64,000 nt of DNA from Albifimbria verrucaria (Eukaryota; Ascomycota; Sordariomycetes; Hypocreales; Stachybotryaceae), in NCBI GenBank assembly GCA_020081605.1, contig JAHREC010000018.1:992001-1056000 (forward strand), read 5' to 3'. Within the stretch, counting starts at the first letter, position 1; every line of letters begins with the position of its first letter. Below the pieces are notes generated by a model. The model saw only the letters and a program-made list of their open reading frames with translations, was not told where the DNA came from and did not search any database. The position numbers were made by a program, and so were the translations under genes. Below are positions 34,207-45,079 of this stretch, piece after piece.

Positions 34207-37200
34207 TTAAATTGCGCCGGGATATCCATTGTGGCTGGGACCAGCAGACATGGGCATCAGGGGCATTGGTGGGCGGCGTGGAGGGCTCGTGTTGATATTT
34301 GGGAGTCGTCCATTCCTGATACTGGCCTCGCTCGTCACCTTGCGCAGTCTGCGTCTATAGTCCACGGGACCACCGTCTTCTTCCGACATGTACAGGGGGC
34401 CAGGGCTCTTCGCCCGGTCGTAAGGGCTCATGGGACGCTGAGAGTTGGGAAGAGGCTCATCCGGGGCCTCGAGTGTCAATGTCCCGTGTCTGGTCCTCCT
34501 TCGAGGGTTAATGGGCGGGACTGGTGGGGCCGTAGTGGGAGAATGCATGTTGGGAGAAGAGGCAACGGTTGGGAGGCTGCCCTGACGGACTGGGGAGGTC
34601 GATATCCCTCAGCGTGGCTGTGGGACACTTCGAATATGTTCCGGCCAGGAGACTTGCCGCCTGGCGAGATCTCTTGCCGGCTGAACGCACCGGGAGAAGT
34701 TCCACCATAGTGGTGCGGCGACATTGGAGATCGCCTGCTCTCCATACCAGGAGGAACAGGTGATCGAAGTGCCAAGTTAGGTCTTGGTGGAAGACCGCCA
34801 GGAGGGGACCGCTGGGTGAGAGGGATTGAAGCCCTGGCCAGCCTGTGCGGCGTGTTCTTCGTAAGGGATTGACCCATTCCGCAGGCGCGCCGGTCGGCTG
34901 TGCGATCGTCCTCCGTTGCTCGTATCAGATCCACTTCGATCCCGCTCTGAGGCTCGGGACTCAGAGCGTGAAGCACTGCGGCTTCTGGGATCCTCAGACG
35001 GCGACCGCACATATGAAGACGGAGGCGGACCTCGGTCGTGCATCGGCTGCCGTCGAGGGGACGGCCCCAGAATCTTGGGGAGATTGAGGGAGTGGTGGAG
35101 CGACGTGGTGTCGTTGCTTCACCTCTAGCTCCTTCATCTTCTGAAGTTCTCGACGAGCTTGTCGGAAAGCCCTCAGGCCAGCATGGACATTTTCCTTCTC
35201 CTCAGATGGTCGGCCCTCCTCAGTCGATGGAGACTCTTCTTGCGCAGGCTCATCTCTGACTCTCATTACTGGACTGGTTGGAGATGTGCTCAGCGTATCG
35301 AGACCCAAGACCTTGGTAGGCTTTGGGTGAAGCATGCCGGAGCCATCCTTGTTACGGTCCCGATCGATGAGAGATCCTCGGCTCGACTTCGACTTGAGAA
35401 TGCCAAGGGGTTAGGCCGTAGGGCATTGCTGAGGCTCCTTGTGGATTCGGGTGACACCATTGCCATCGGACTTGGTGGGCCGCTGTCGGATTCAACATAT
35501 GAATTGAGCTTCTCGCGCACCCTTCGCGCACCATCTGCGAGATGCCGGGCGAAATCATCCTGTTCATGACTGGCAGCAGCAGCTGGGCTGGGGCTGATGC
35601 TAATGATTGGCGACGCCTCGGCAGCCAGCGTGCGAGGCTCGGCAGCAGAATCCGGAACACTTGACCTATGGCCATGAGCCATGTCCCAGTCAGCATCAGT
35701 AAGGTCCAAGCAGCTTGTGTCGATGGCGAGTTGCGTCGGGACATTTCCACTAGTGGGTGCTTGACGCGGCCGTGGCTCTATTTTCGACTCCGCGGCAGTA
35801 GTGTCGTAGATCGAAGATGCGGTGCTGGTGTTCCGAAGATGCTGTCGGACCATGCCGCTTAAGCCTGAGTTAGGGCCCAGTGTAGGCGAGTCTTCAGGAG
35901 GTGTATCTTTGGGACTGCCAATCGTATAGCCAGGCTTGTTTAGTGTTTTGTCCGTTTTGTTTGATTCCTGGACCAGGTTCAGAGGTGCTGGCACTCCGTT
36001 CTTGCGGAGAGCTGGGTGATCGTGATCATCAGGTCGTTCCAGAACGACTTGTGGAGGCGGCAAAGGTGACATCTTTGGTGCCTCTGATTCGGAGGGTGAC
36101 GCGATGTCCGTATCGTCGTCGCTAAAGAACGTTCGCCCATGTGACTCCTCTTCGACCGTAGGCTCTGTTGTTCGGAAAGAGGATTCTGGCTTCTCAGATG
36201 TCGTACCATGCGTTGATGACACTGATCCTGACCGAGTAGTCGGAACAGTAGCGTTGGACTCAGTACGTTGCCGAGACTCGATACTGTCACGTCCCTGTTG
36301 TAATTGGCGCTGTCGTTGGGCATACTTGCTCTCATCGAATTGTTGCAAAGGACGGCTGAACATAGCAGCTACAGGCTTGGTTCGTTCGTTGGTTTGGATA
36401 GGAAGGGCATTTTGCTCTTCGGTTTCGCTCATTGGTGGGCTCAATGGCGGTATACCACCGAACGTAGCCTTTTGCTCTGGGGAGGGAAAGAAGCGTTGCC
36501 CTCAGGTGGGCTCATCGGTGCAGAGCTGAGCGCTGGCGGTGTAAATGATCGTAGGTTGGGTGCGCTGGCCTTGGCTAGGAGCGGCCGACGATCTAGTAGA
36601 ATGCGGTCGTTGGATGTGGTAATAGGAGAGTGTGCCATGGGGCTCAAGTCGGGAGTTCGAGTGCCGAAAGCCCTCTGTCTAGAGAGCGTGTCAATTCGCG
36701 ACAGAGCTGACGATTGCTGCTCGTGTAAATCTTGGTTTAGACCTTGCTCATACAACCTTCGTGCCCGGGTGACGCTTCGGTCCACGCCTTGGGTCGGGGC
36801 GTTGGAGCTGGCCATAGAATTGGTCTGCCATTCTTTTACTGACGAAGTCGGTTGTGTCGAGGTAATTGAGGTTGCTGCAGTCGAGTTTCGAGCCGCCGAG
36901 GGTCCAGACGATGTTGTGGAACTGGTCTCTCGTCGTCGGTCACGGTCCATCAGAGGATAGGATTCGAACGTGTCAGGCAACTGATCTTCGCTCTCCGCTT
37001 CCAAATTATCCTGCTGGCTGTCGACCATCGGGTTGGAGTCTTGGGTTTCCTTTTCCTTTTCCGCTTGTCTCCACCTTTGGAAGGCTGACTGCGAGATGTC
37101 GTCGTCGTGCAGCACTGGCCGAGCTAGTGTACCACTCTTGCTTCCAGCAGCGATTTTGTAAATTCGTTGTTTTCCGCCGAACAAAGTGTTGCCCTCAACT

Positions 37201-37641
37201 GGCTTGCCTCGGTTCATAATGCTGGTGTTGACTGACGCACCATCGTCGGAGGAATGGTAGGAATCGACTCGCGCATATGGTGCTCGGAGCGACTCGACCT
37301 CGGCAATATCTTGCAGAGGGTTCCCAAAGCCAAAGTCTGCCATCCTGGACTGTCTTTTGGGGTAGAGAACGCTGTCGTCGCTGGCCTTCCCAACCTTAGT
37401 GTTCGGGTCATCTTGCTCTCGCAGCATAGAGAATCTAGCAGAGAGACCAGTCATAAGCAGGCTTGTCCGGAAATCATCGTTGGAGGGCAAAGCGGTCGAG
37501 AGATCGAGTTCTGGTTTGACGCCTTCATCCTGGGATTTTTCCTCCCAAACATACGGAAAGGACTAGACGACTCCGACTCGACGGACGGTCGAGGGGGACA
37601 ACATCCTCCTTGGCCTTCTTCCTACTCTTGAAAGGGTTCAT
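34207..37641 (-). CDS. Conserved long disordered fungal protein
   Basis: About 1,150 residues. Start at 37641 with MNPFKSRKKAKEDVVPP, then SVESESSSPFRMFGRKKSQ. A conserved block follows: LPSNDDFRTSLLMTGLSARF, SMLREQDDPNTKVGKASDDS, VLYPKRQSRMADFG, NRGKPVEGNTLFGGKQRIYK and DDDISQSAFQRWRQAEKEKE. I recognise this N-terminal series as conserved across Pezizomycotina proteins with no assigned function. The remainder is Ser/Pro/Arg-rich, with short conserved islands such as ERPDDHDHPALRKNGVPAPL and GLSGMVRQHLRNTSTASSIY. It ends SHNGYPGAI at 34207. No transmembrane segment or enzyme motif. Frame breaks near 37600, 37545 (A run), 36470, 35300-35350, 35010 and 34500-34700 fall in homopolymers. No clear intron seen. 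Confidence 0.75.
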
Positions 37642-38170
37642 GGTTGCGTTGGTCCTCTCGTGGGTTTAGAGTGTCGATTTGCGAGGCAAATGTGATGGGA
37701 CGAGCGGCGAATTTAGGCCACAGCCATCTATCCTGATTCGAAGTTCCCTCGTTCGATCGAATTGACTATGGTGACACGATCGGGTCGATTCTGTTGCTTG
37801 AGATTAGCTGCTGACTCGAGTTCCGGCTCGTCAAAAGTTCAAATTGGCAACTGATGACGGGGTACCACTTCTCAAAGAAGAGCGAAACCTCGTAGCCAAA
37901 GCTAGAGCCCCCTGCGTGTCCAGCGAGGCACGGCACAACGTGGAAACAGCACCAGGGACGAAGAGCAGAGGCCGAGGATTTGCGGAGCGGCAAAGGGTCT
38001 GAACTAAGCAACCAGATGTCATACCTGATGGGAATAGCAGTGGTCCGTGTTAGAAGCGTTTCAGCAGGTCGGACACAGAAGAGATGAGACGGCGGACATG
38101 GATCACGGTCCTCGGGAGCGGCAGACAAGAAACCAAGAAATAGAACGACGGCGCGAGTGTGCGCAAGGCA

Positions 38171-38190
38171 GGACAAGGCAAGGCAAGGCA
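38171..38190. repeat. (GGCAA)n short tandem repeat
   Basis: Four near-perfect CAAGG/GGCAA units. Confidence 0.75.
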
Positions 38191-39012
38191 AGACTATGGC
38201 CGTGGATATGAAGGGAAGGGAAGAAGAGAGAGGTTGCTGAGGAGCGATTCGTGTTGTACCAGTAAGCCAATGGTCTCCTGCACAATAGGCTGGCGGCAGC
38301 GGAGCCTAGGAGCTGTGTGGAGTGGATAGGTGCCTGTGCCTAGCAGGTACTCCGTACACGACAGCGCAGCGCAATGACCGTTTGCGAACCAGGGTTGGGC
38401 TGATGCAGAGTCGGGGAGGGGGAAGGGAGGGGGCGTCGTGTCTCAGGATCGGCTGAACGAAAGTAACGACACAAAGGCGGAGCCGCTGGTTATGTGCTTT
38501 TCACACGGGCGAATCGTGGCGAAAACGAGCGACGGAGGTTGAGGCGACGGACGGGTCGTATCGAAGTAAGAAGGGGTAGACCTTGGATGACGATCCGGGA
38601 GTTGCGAGACTAGACACTATAACAGCGATGGGAGGGAGGGAAAGAAATTAAAAGAGTGTGTGAGGGAAGACAAGGGACGGGGTGAGAGAGCGTGTGTGTG
38701 AAAAGAGAGAGAAACAGAGTCCCCAGGTCTACGAACCAGGGCCCGACAGAAAGACAGTGAAGGATTGAAAAAGAAGAAGCCCAGATGGAAACGAAGGGCA
38801 GCTCTGGGTGCTGATAACAGGAGGAATTCGCACTTTTTCGCCCACCAAACAAAGCCGAGAGAGTCAACAAGTACTCTAATTCGCGGCGTTCCAGTGCAAC
38901 GGCCCAGGTACATGATACCAGCTAGTACCGTTGCAACATGGGCCTGGCTGTCCAAACTCCTCAAAGGCCCACCCTCCACGCTGTGCTAAACCCACGCTGC
39001 ACTAACAAGACA

Positions 39013-39030
39013 ACAGACAGACAGACAGAC
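39013..39030. repeat. (ACAG)n short tandem repeat
   Basis: Four consecutive ACAG units. Confidence 0.8.
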
Positions 39031-39356
39031 ACATCCTGAGTCAAAAAACAGGGGAGGGAGGGCGTGTGCGGAGAGAGATCAAGACTAGAAGCCGCCGAGT
39101 CGTCGTCCCCTTTGCCCAGTTCAGGACAAGAAGTACGGTACGCTCACGCTGGTACCTTGCACATGCACAAGGCCCACGCTGCCCTGTAGGTACCTGCGTC
39201 GAACCCCGTCCAGGGGAGAAAAGCAATGGCAACTGCTCGCCTCCCCTGGATACATGCAGTATTTCTTCACTGGTGCCCTACGATGTTACCTCACCCTCCA
39301 ACTCCTGTAACAGCATGCATGTCTGCTCCCCCACCCTTTCTGTGATCTCTTTCATT

Positions 39357-39377
39357 GCTTGCTTGCTTGCTTGCTTG
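39357..39377. repeat. (GCTT)n short tandem repeat
   Basis: Five GCTT units, then degenerate copies to about 39392. Confidence 0.85.
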
Positions 39378-41593
39378 ATTGCTTGCTCGATTGATCCCTA
39401 CCTGCGCGCGCGCTCAAGCATCACCCTCTCCACGGCCCCCAATGGCGTAGGGCACTGGACTGTGGAACTACGACAACACAAACTGATACGATTCTCAAGC
39501 CACAAATACACCGTGCTTCGTCCAGGAACAGGCCCTTTACCTTGCTTCTTGTCCGTCCCAGCAATGGAAGGGAGAGAGACATTTGCAAGGAGCTTTTCCG
39601 TCCTTCCTATTGGTCCTCGTAGTCCTCCCTCTCTCCCTCCCTCCCCAAGATCAATTCTTCCGCTTCTTTTATCCTTCTCTAACCCCCTTCTTCTGCTGGT
39701 GCTGCCACTTCCTGATCCCTCAATCGTGTCTCGCTTTCCACAGAAGCTGGGGCCCGTGATTTGCCCTGACAAGATTACACAATGTTCGGGCGTGCATGCG
39801 TCTTATGCAAGCTTCGCGCCGTCGCTGCAATTGGCCTCTAGCTGCAGGCGATTCGACCACTCCCATTGCATTCAATCGCAATCCCATCTCAGTCCCGGGC
39901 AAATCTTAAATCAAGCAAACGTCAGAGCCAGTAGCCCGTCTCGATTGTGCCTGTGGGCCGCTTCATCAAAAGAAATGATGGTTTCGGATGCTACTGCAAG
40001 GGACAGCCCGGCTATTGCTGCAAGTAGTGCGAGCCAGACTGACTGGTCAAACACCATGACGTCTTCCGCACGCAAAGGTCACGTTGGCGCTTACGGCCGT
40101 CTCTTCTTCCTTTTCCTCCAGGGCATGGCATGGCGTTGGGCGAAGTCATCAAGAAACCTCCTGGCTCTCTTCTCTCTATTGGCAAAACATCAACGCCTCC
40201 GCGATAGATTGCTCTCTCGCCCCAATCCCTTCGGCCCCCAATCGCAGGTTAATCATTTAGACACCCTTTCTCGAGCCTGCAGACCCAACCTGATTGGCTC
40301 TGTGTAATTGCGAACGCCTTTGTCGAGTGTGGCAGCCACTTTGGCGCGACCCCAGCACGCCCCATCCCACTGGCCGGTGTCTGGGGTTTTCACGCAGCCA
40401 AGGCATGGGCAATCAATAACTGATTGCCGGACGGGCTGGTTTCCCTGTGTGACTTTGACCTCTAACTCGGAAGAGGACGCTTCCCGCTACGGCATTGGCC
40501 GAGCGTTCAGCTTTTGAATCCGTTGCTTGTTTTGGAAACCCCACAATGCCTGCGATGTGTTTCGGGTTGCTTAATGGAGACGACTGGGCGCTGTCTGGTC
40601 TGACATGTCAGCTTTTCCGGTGCTGCCCGTCACGGACTCTGATTTGCCAACAGGTTTGTCGAGCCAAGCCAGAGGTTGCCTCAGTGTGTGTGACTCTGTC
40701 ATGGTGTAGATCTCGAGCTTACGGGAATCGAGCACCCGAGGCCGTGCATTGTCGGCCCTCTGATCCTCGTGGCATCTAAGTGCTCGAGGTTACTGCCTGG
40801 CTCTGTGACGAGACAAGACTTCTTTGTCTAGCCTCGAAAGTGGGTATTGAAGAGCAGTTGTTCCCCTCAACAGGAAAAAGGTCAGACTGATTCTCGTACA
40901 GCAAGACGTTGACGAGAAAGAGAAAGTGTTTCCAGAAATCAGTGTCTAGACAAGGGTTCAGCCAATGAGTAGAATCGTACGAGTGCGGATTTGCAAATCC
41001 GTGCATGTGCCCCGATGCGCGAGGGCGGTGCGATGCAACCTCACAGCAGAGGCTTACGATGCCGAAGCTGACGGCATCTTTCGAGTAGAAAAGGAAGTCA
41101 ACGGCAAGGCACTCTAGGTAAATGCGGCCGCCAACGATGGCTATGGAACATGTCCCTGATGGACCTATCACATTCTATCGCGTTCGCCAGAAGGTCTAAC
41201 ATGTCCTGTGTTTTTACGAATCATCTAGATGCGATTGTAACCTGACAAAGACCAAGTTTCGCATGTAATGATGAGGAGCAGCCTTTCGTTCAGCCATCTT
41301 CCTATTGCTACCCCAACACACGGCCAGATAAGCACACAACGTCTGTCCATGATGCACTCCTTCGAAGCTGCACCGCCCTGGGGACGAAGCGCTGACTGAT
41401 GGTTACGGCGCAGTACAGGAATGCCTCTGGATGAGTCGTCAAAGTTCCATCTTCGGGGCCATCCCCTGACGAAGAGGCAACCCTGAACAGCGCCGTTCTA
41501 AGCGGCCCGGCGTGCAAATTCCGCGATCCAATCACAAGGCTGTGCCTGACGCTTAGCCAGGCTTGGGCCTCAACGGGCCCCTGAGCTAGGGCC

Positions 41594-41618
41594 AAGGTAA
41601 GGTAAGGTAAGGTAAGGT
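41594..41618. repeat. (AAGGT)n short tandem repeat
   Basis: Five AAGGT units, followed by GGTACC-rich sequence up to about 41665. Confidence 0.85.
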
Positions 41619-43838
41619 AAAAGGATAAGGTACCTGCCCACCTAAGGTAGGCGAGAGAGGTACCTCTGTGGAGTACTCATGCCATCCCATCTTTTAGCGG
41701 CTCGAATGTATCCGAGGTGTGGCTGTATCAACAATCACTCTTCCTCCCCGGCTCAAAACTCCAACTCCTCCTCTCCCAAGATTCCAGGTCCAGAGAACCG
41801 GTTACGACCGATACCCTTGGTCGTACAAGCATCTCAGATACTGACTGACGCACTCTTTGGCACGGATTTGTCGAGCTACGAGGCGCGCCACAACGGCCCC
41901 TCCTAAGCCGCCGTTACTAAATGGTGCACGATCCGGCCCTGTCACGAACCGTGGCACAGGAGCACTTCATGCATCACCTCCACTTCGCTCCTCGTCTGAT
42001 CCCAATGAGGCGAGCTCCCTGCGCTATTGGCACTGCTAACCGCCTTCCAGCAATTCCAACTTGGGCCACACGGTGGAAAATGAACAGAACTTCTTTAGCA
42101 GGGATCCCGCCCTGTCAGCCATGTCGCTGGGACGGGCGGTTCCTCTAGCCGATATGAGGGTGGACTACCTCCCTGCACCACCAACATGGGTTCGAGATTG
42201 TTGAAAGAACCATCATTTAATCGGCATGTGACTTTATGCACCATTCATCACACTCTCCGAACCTGCCGTTGCCGGAGAATGTCATCACGAGAGAACTACG
42301 CCATTATGAAGCTTGCAGCACCACCCTCGGCTATGTTGACTGACACATTGCCAAGTGACTCAGTAATTGACAAGCTATTCTGAGAAAAACTTACGACAGG
42401 CACTGCCATGTCGCTGTCCGGTTCCGGCAAATATGAAAACCTTCGGCATTCCCGTGAAGCCCTGGACGTCCTAGGTGAACGGAGTGGTTCCGCGAGCCTG
42501 GTTCAATTTCCCGTTGGACGGGACTTTGTCATTCTTCCGGCGCTGGTAAGCGCAAGACCTGTCAACCAGAGTTTCCTGGCCATGAATCCCAACAAGTGGG
42601 AGTGAGAGATCGCCGGTGATCCAGTTCCTCGGCTCTCCGCATCCTTGCAAAGCAAGGACTCTGCTTAGGTCATCTCCCAGCACCAATCTCCGCTCACTCA
42701 TAAACAACACAAACTCTGATGTCTTCAACGCAAGCCGTCGCTGCCCGCAATTAACAGGGTAGATTGCTTTGTTCTAGCTACAAGCTCCAAGTGGGGACCT
42801 TGACAAACAAGATACCTGCTAGACCACAATCTTTCGCCCGGCTAAGAACAAATGGGAAAATTTTTCGTCCTCATTTGCCCATTGTTTCATGGCCCCAGTT
42901 ATTCCGTAAAAGAACCGATCTCTCGATCTCGCGTGAACACCCACAAGAGATCTGCCATGCAGTCAATCGGTGTTTGGCTGCCATACGTCAGCTCCCCGGA
43001 GTTAATATAATGAGCACATTAAGGAAATCATCGGCTTGTTTGTCTTACCATGCAAACAAACAAATCAATAGTCGAGTGGACGCGTCTTTTCGTGTCGCGG
43101 GGTAATTAAACTGCTGACGATTTTCCTAAATCGGATCTGGTCCAAATGTTTAATTTCACCAAAAACGGTGTCTAGATCGGGAAGCTCGCTAACTGCCTAC
43201 CTACTCTGACAATCGCCCGCAAGGGAGCCTCATAACCAAGTTGTCTCCAAAGAGAGAAAAGACCCCATGGAAATGCTATGATGAAAGCCTGACGAAATGC
43301 AAAGAGCGTTGCATGCCAGAGGGCCTTCCGAGCTATGTGACATTACCAAGCCGAGAACCGTCCCGACGGTGCACCGCTGGTGTGCAGAATTCCAGCACCC
43401 AGAGACAGCGCACCTTTGTCGTAGGTCCAGTCAATTCAAGGTAAACGATGAGTAGATCTGCCATATACTGTACAGGCTCGCCGTAGCGTTTCGCGAAGTT
43501 CTTCTCGGAGAAAGCTCCGAGCCATCCATGGTATTTACCACTACACGGTTTCCATCAGCCATCAAGGCCCACGAGCTGCGGCAGTCTAGGCCAGTTGTGT
43601 TTGTGTATTTCTTGTAAACACCTCACCACACAGAATTCTGTCAAGAACGGCACATCGTCCTGCGCCTGCATGCACTTTGCATCCCGTATGCATGTCTCCG
43701 TCGCTAGATCTCGTCCCCAGACGGCCAAGTGTCGCAGACTGGCCTCACTTGGCCAAGTCTTCCCTTGCCGAGACATACATGATGATGCCAGGGGTTGGCG
43801 GCAGAGTCGAGGCCTGGATAGATCATGTTTATTGACAG

Positions 43839-43858
43839 ATTGATTGATTGATTGATTC
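43839..43858. repeat. (GATT)n short tandem repeat
   Basis: Five GATT units. Confidence 0.85.
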
Positions 43859-44402
43859 GCGTTGATTTCAAAGGGTCCAAGATATTACCAGTTCACAGGA
43901 TAACAAAGGCTGGGTTCTAGACTCCATAGGAGTTCCTAGATTCAGAGGTCGAATCTCCCACGACGTTTGTACTGCGCACGACTATTGCACACAACTGGTG
44001 TAAGTCATGAACCGGGAGACACTAACAGAGACAAGTATACATAACAAAGACGAGCAATGGAGGCAATACAAGCAGAAGAGTACCTAATCAAATATAGTGC
44101 TTGCATGCATATATGTGCAGACGCATCTCCAAAGTCAGTATAACCAGATTTCAACAAGTCATGCAGCAGCCAACACAAAACGAAATGGTATTCTAAGCTT
44201 TCATCCAATTCAACGGAAATGGACAAGGTCAGTAAGACAAATACAACTCCCAAACACAAAAAAGCAGGTCACCTTGCGTAGGACATGCACCTTGAAACCA
44301 TCCTAGCGGGACCCTCCTACAAGACGGCTCAGAACGGCGGCTCAGAACCCGCTGCCGCAGTCCGTCATTAGACAATTTCCTGAGCCAACCAACAAGTAAT
44401 TC

Positions 44403-44502
44403 GGTGAGATGGCCGAGTTGGTTATGGCGCCAGGTTAAGGTAACCTTAACATGTTATTTCCTGGTGGGGCAACCCGCGTGAGTTCGAGTCTCACTCTCAT
44501 CA
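44403..44502 (+). tRNA. tRNA-Leu (anticodon AAG) with 18-nt intron
   Basis: The acceptor stem GGTGAGA pairs with TCTCATC (one G-U), with discriminator A at 44502. The D arm starts TGGCCGAGTTGG (A box). The anticodon stem CCAGG/CCTGG encloses TT-AAG-G, giving anticodon AAG. An intron of about 18 nt follows position 37, and its CCTTAAC can pair with GTTAAGG of the anticodon loop, the expected pre-tRNA fold for the splicing endonuclease. A long variable arm (GGG-CAA-CCC) marks a class II tRNA, and the T arm is GTGAG-TTCGAGT-CTCAC (B box). Mature length is about 82 nt, normal for tRNA-Leu. CCA is not encoded, as expected. Confidence 0.93.
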
Positions 44503-44506
44503 TTAA

Positions 44507-44520
44507 TTTTTGTGTTTTTT
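44507..44520 (+). terminator. RNA polymerase III terminator of tRNA-Leu
   Basis: Two T runs (5 and 6 T) starting five bases after the tRNA end. Confidence 0.8.
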
Positions 44521-45079
44521 GCTTTGGTCTGGGAAATATCTTTTGCGTACTGTATGCACATACTTTTTTTGGCAAGAAATCTTCTAGGAATTTTCTTTGA
44601 AGACATGCTATGTACCGCATAAGCAGTATTGACCGCTATGAGAGCAGACCACTGGGATCAAGAGTGCATGCAAGGCTTTTAGCAGCAGGCTTAGTTAGTA
44701 TCTAGATGGCACTCCTACAATCACAATCACTTTGTTTGTTTTGGAAATAGAGAATATCTTCAAATTGACCATGTTCACATGGCTCATTATTATTTGAGTC
44801 TACCATACAAGAGGAAATGAGGAAAAGCTATAGCAGGATATGCTGTCTATATAGTCAAAGGAAACGATGACCGGCGTGCCATGCCCGTCCAGGGCAAGAT
44901 GAGAGATGTATGTGTATCAGAAAAACTAAGGGAAACGTCGATGTGACGGGGGTGTGTATCAACCACTGAAGCAAAGTTCATTCATCCGCTTCGCTATGTT
45001 CACCGCTCTAGATCCTTTTTCGGAATATTCGTGGCGGAAGAGACAGAAAAAATCACACAGGAGAGACATCCGGCGCCAT
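44521..45079. other. Intergenic between tRNA and ABC transporter 3' end
   Basis: AT-rich; presumably includes the 3' UTR of the transporter gene. Nothing else supported. Confidence 0.5.

Larger units (their letters stand above)
37642..44402. other. 6.8-kb gene-poor region
   Basis: No supported protein gene. It holds several short tandem repeats. A 413-codon plus-strand frame at 39066-40307 has no recognisable domain and passes through a GCTT microsatellite, so I do not call it. The first part (37642-39060) includes the upstream region of the disordered-protein gene. Confidence 0.5.

Noticed and set aside
39066..40307. 413-codon open frame on the plus strand
   Set aside because: Its translation is low-complexity Ser/Leu/Pro/Arg with a microsatellite-derived ACLLACLIACS segment, no domain, and no clear promoter or splice pattern. 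Kept only as a point of interest.
40776..41171. 131-codon minus-strand frame
   Set aside because: No recognisable motif, no splice or promoter support.
44435..44620. 61-codon minus-strand frame
   Set aside because: It overlaps the tRNA-Leu gene on the opposite strand; the tRNA structure explains the sequence.
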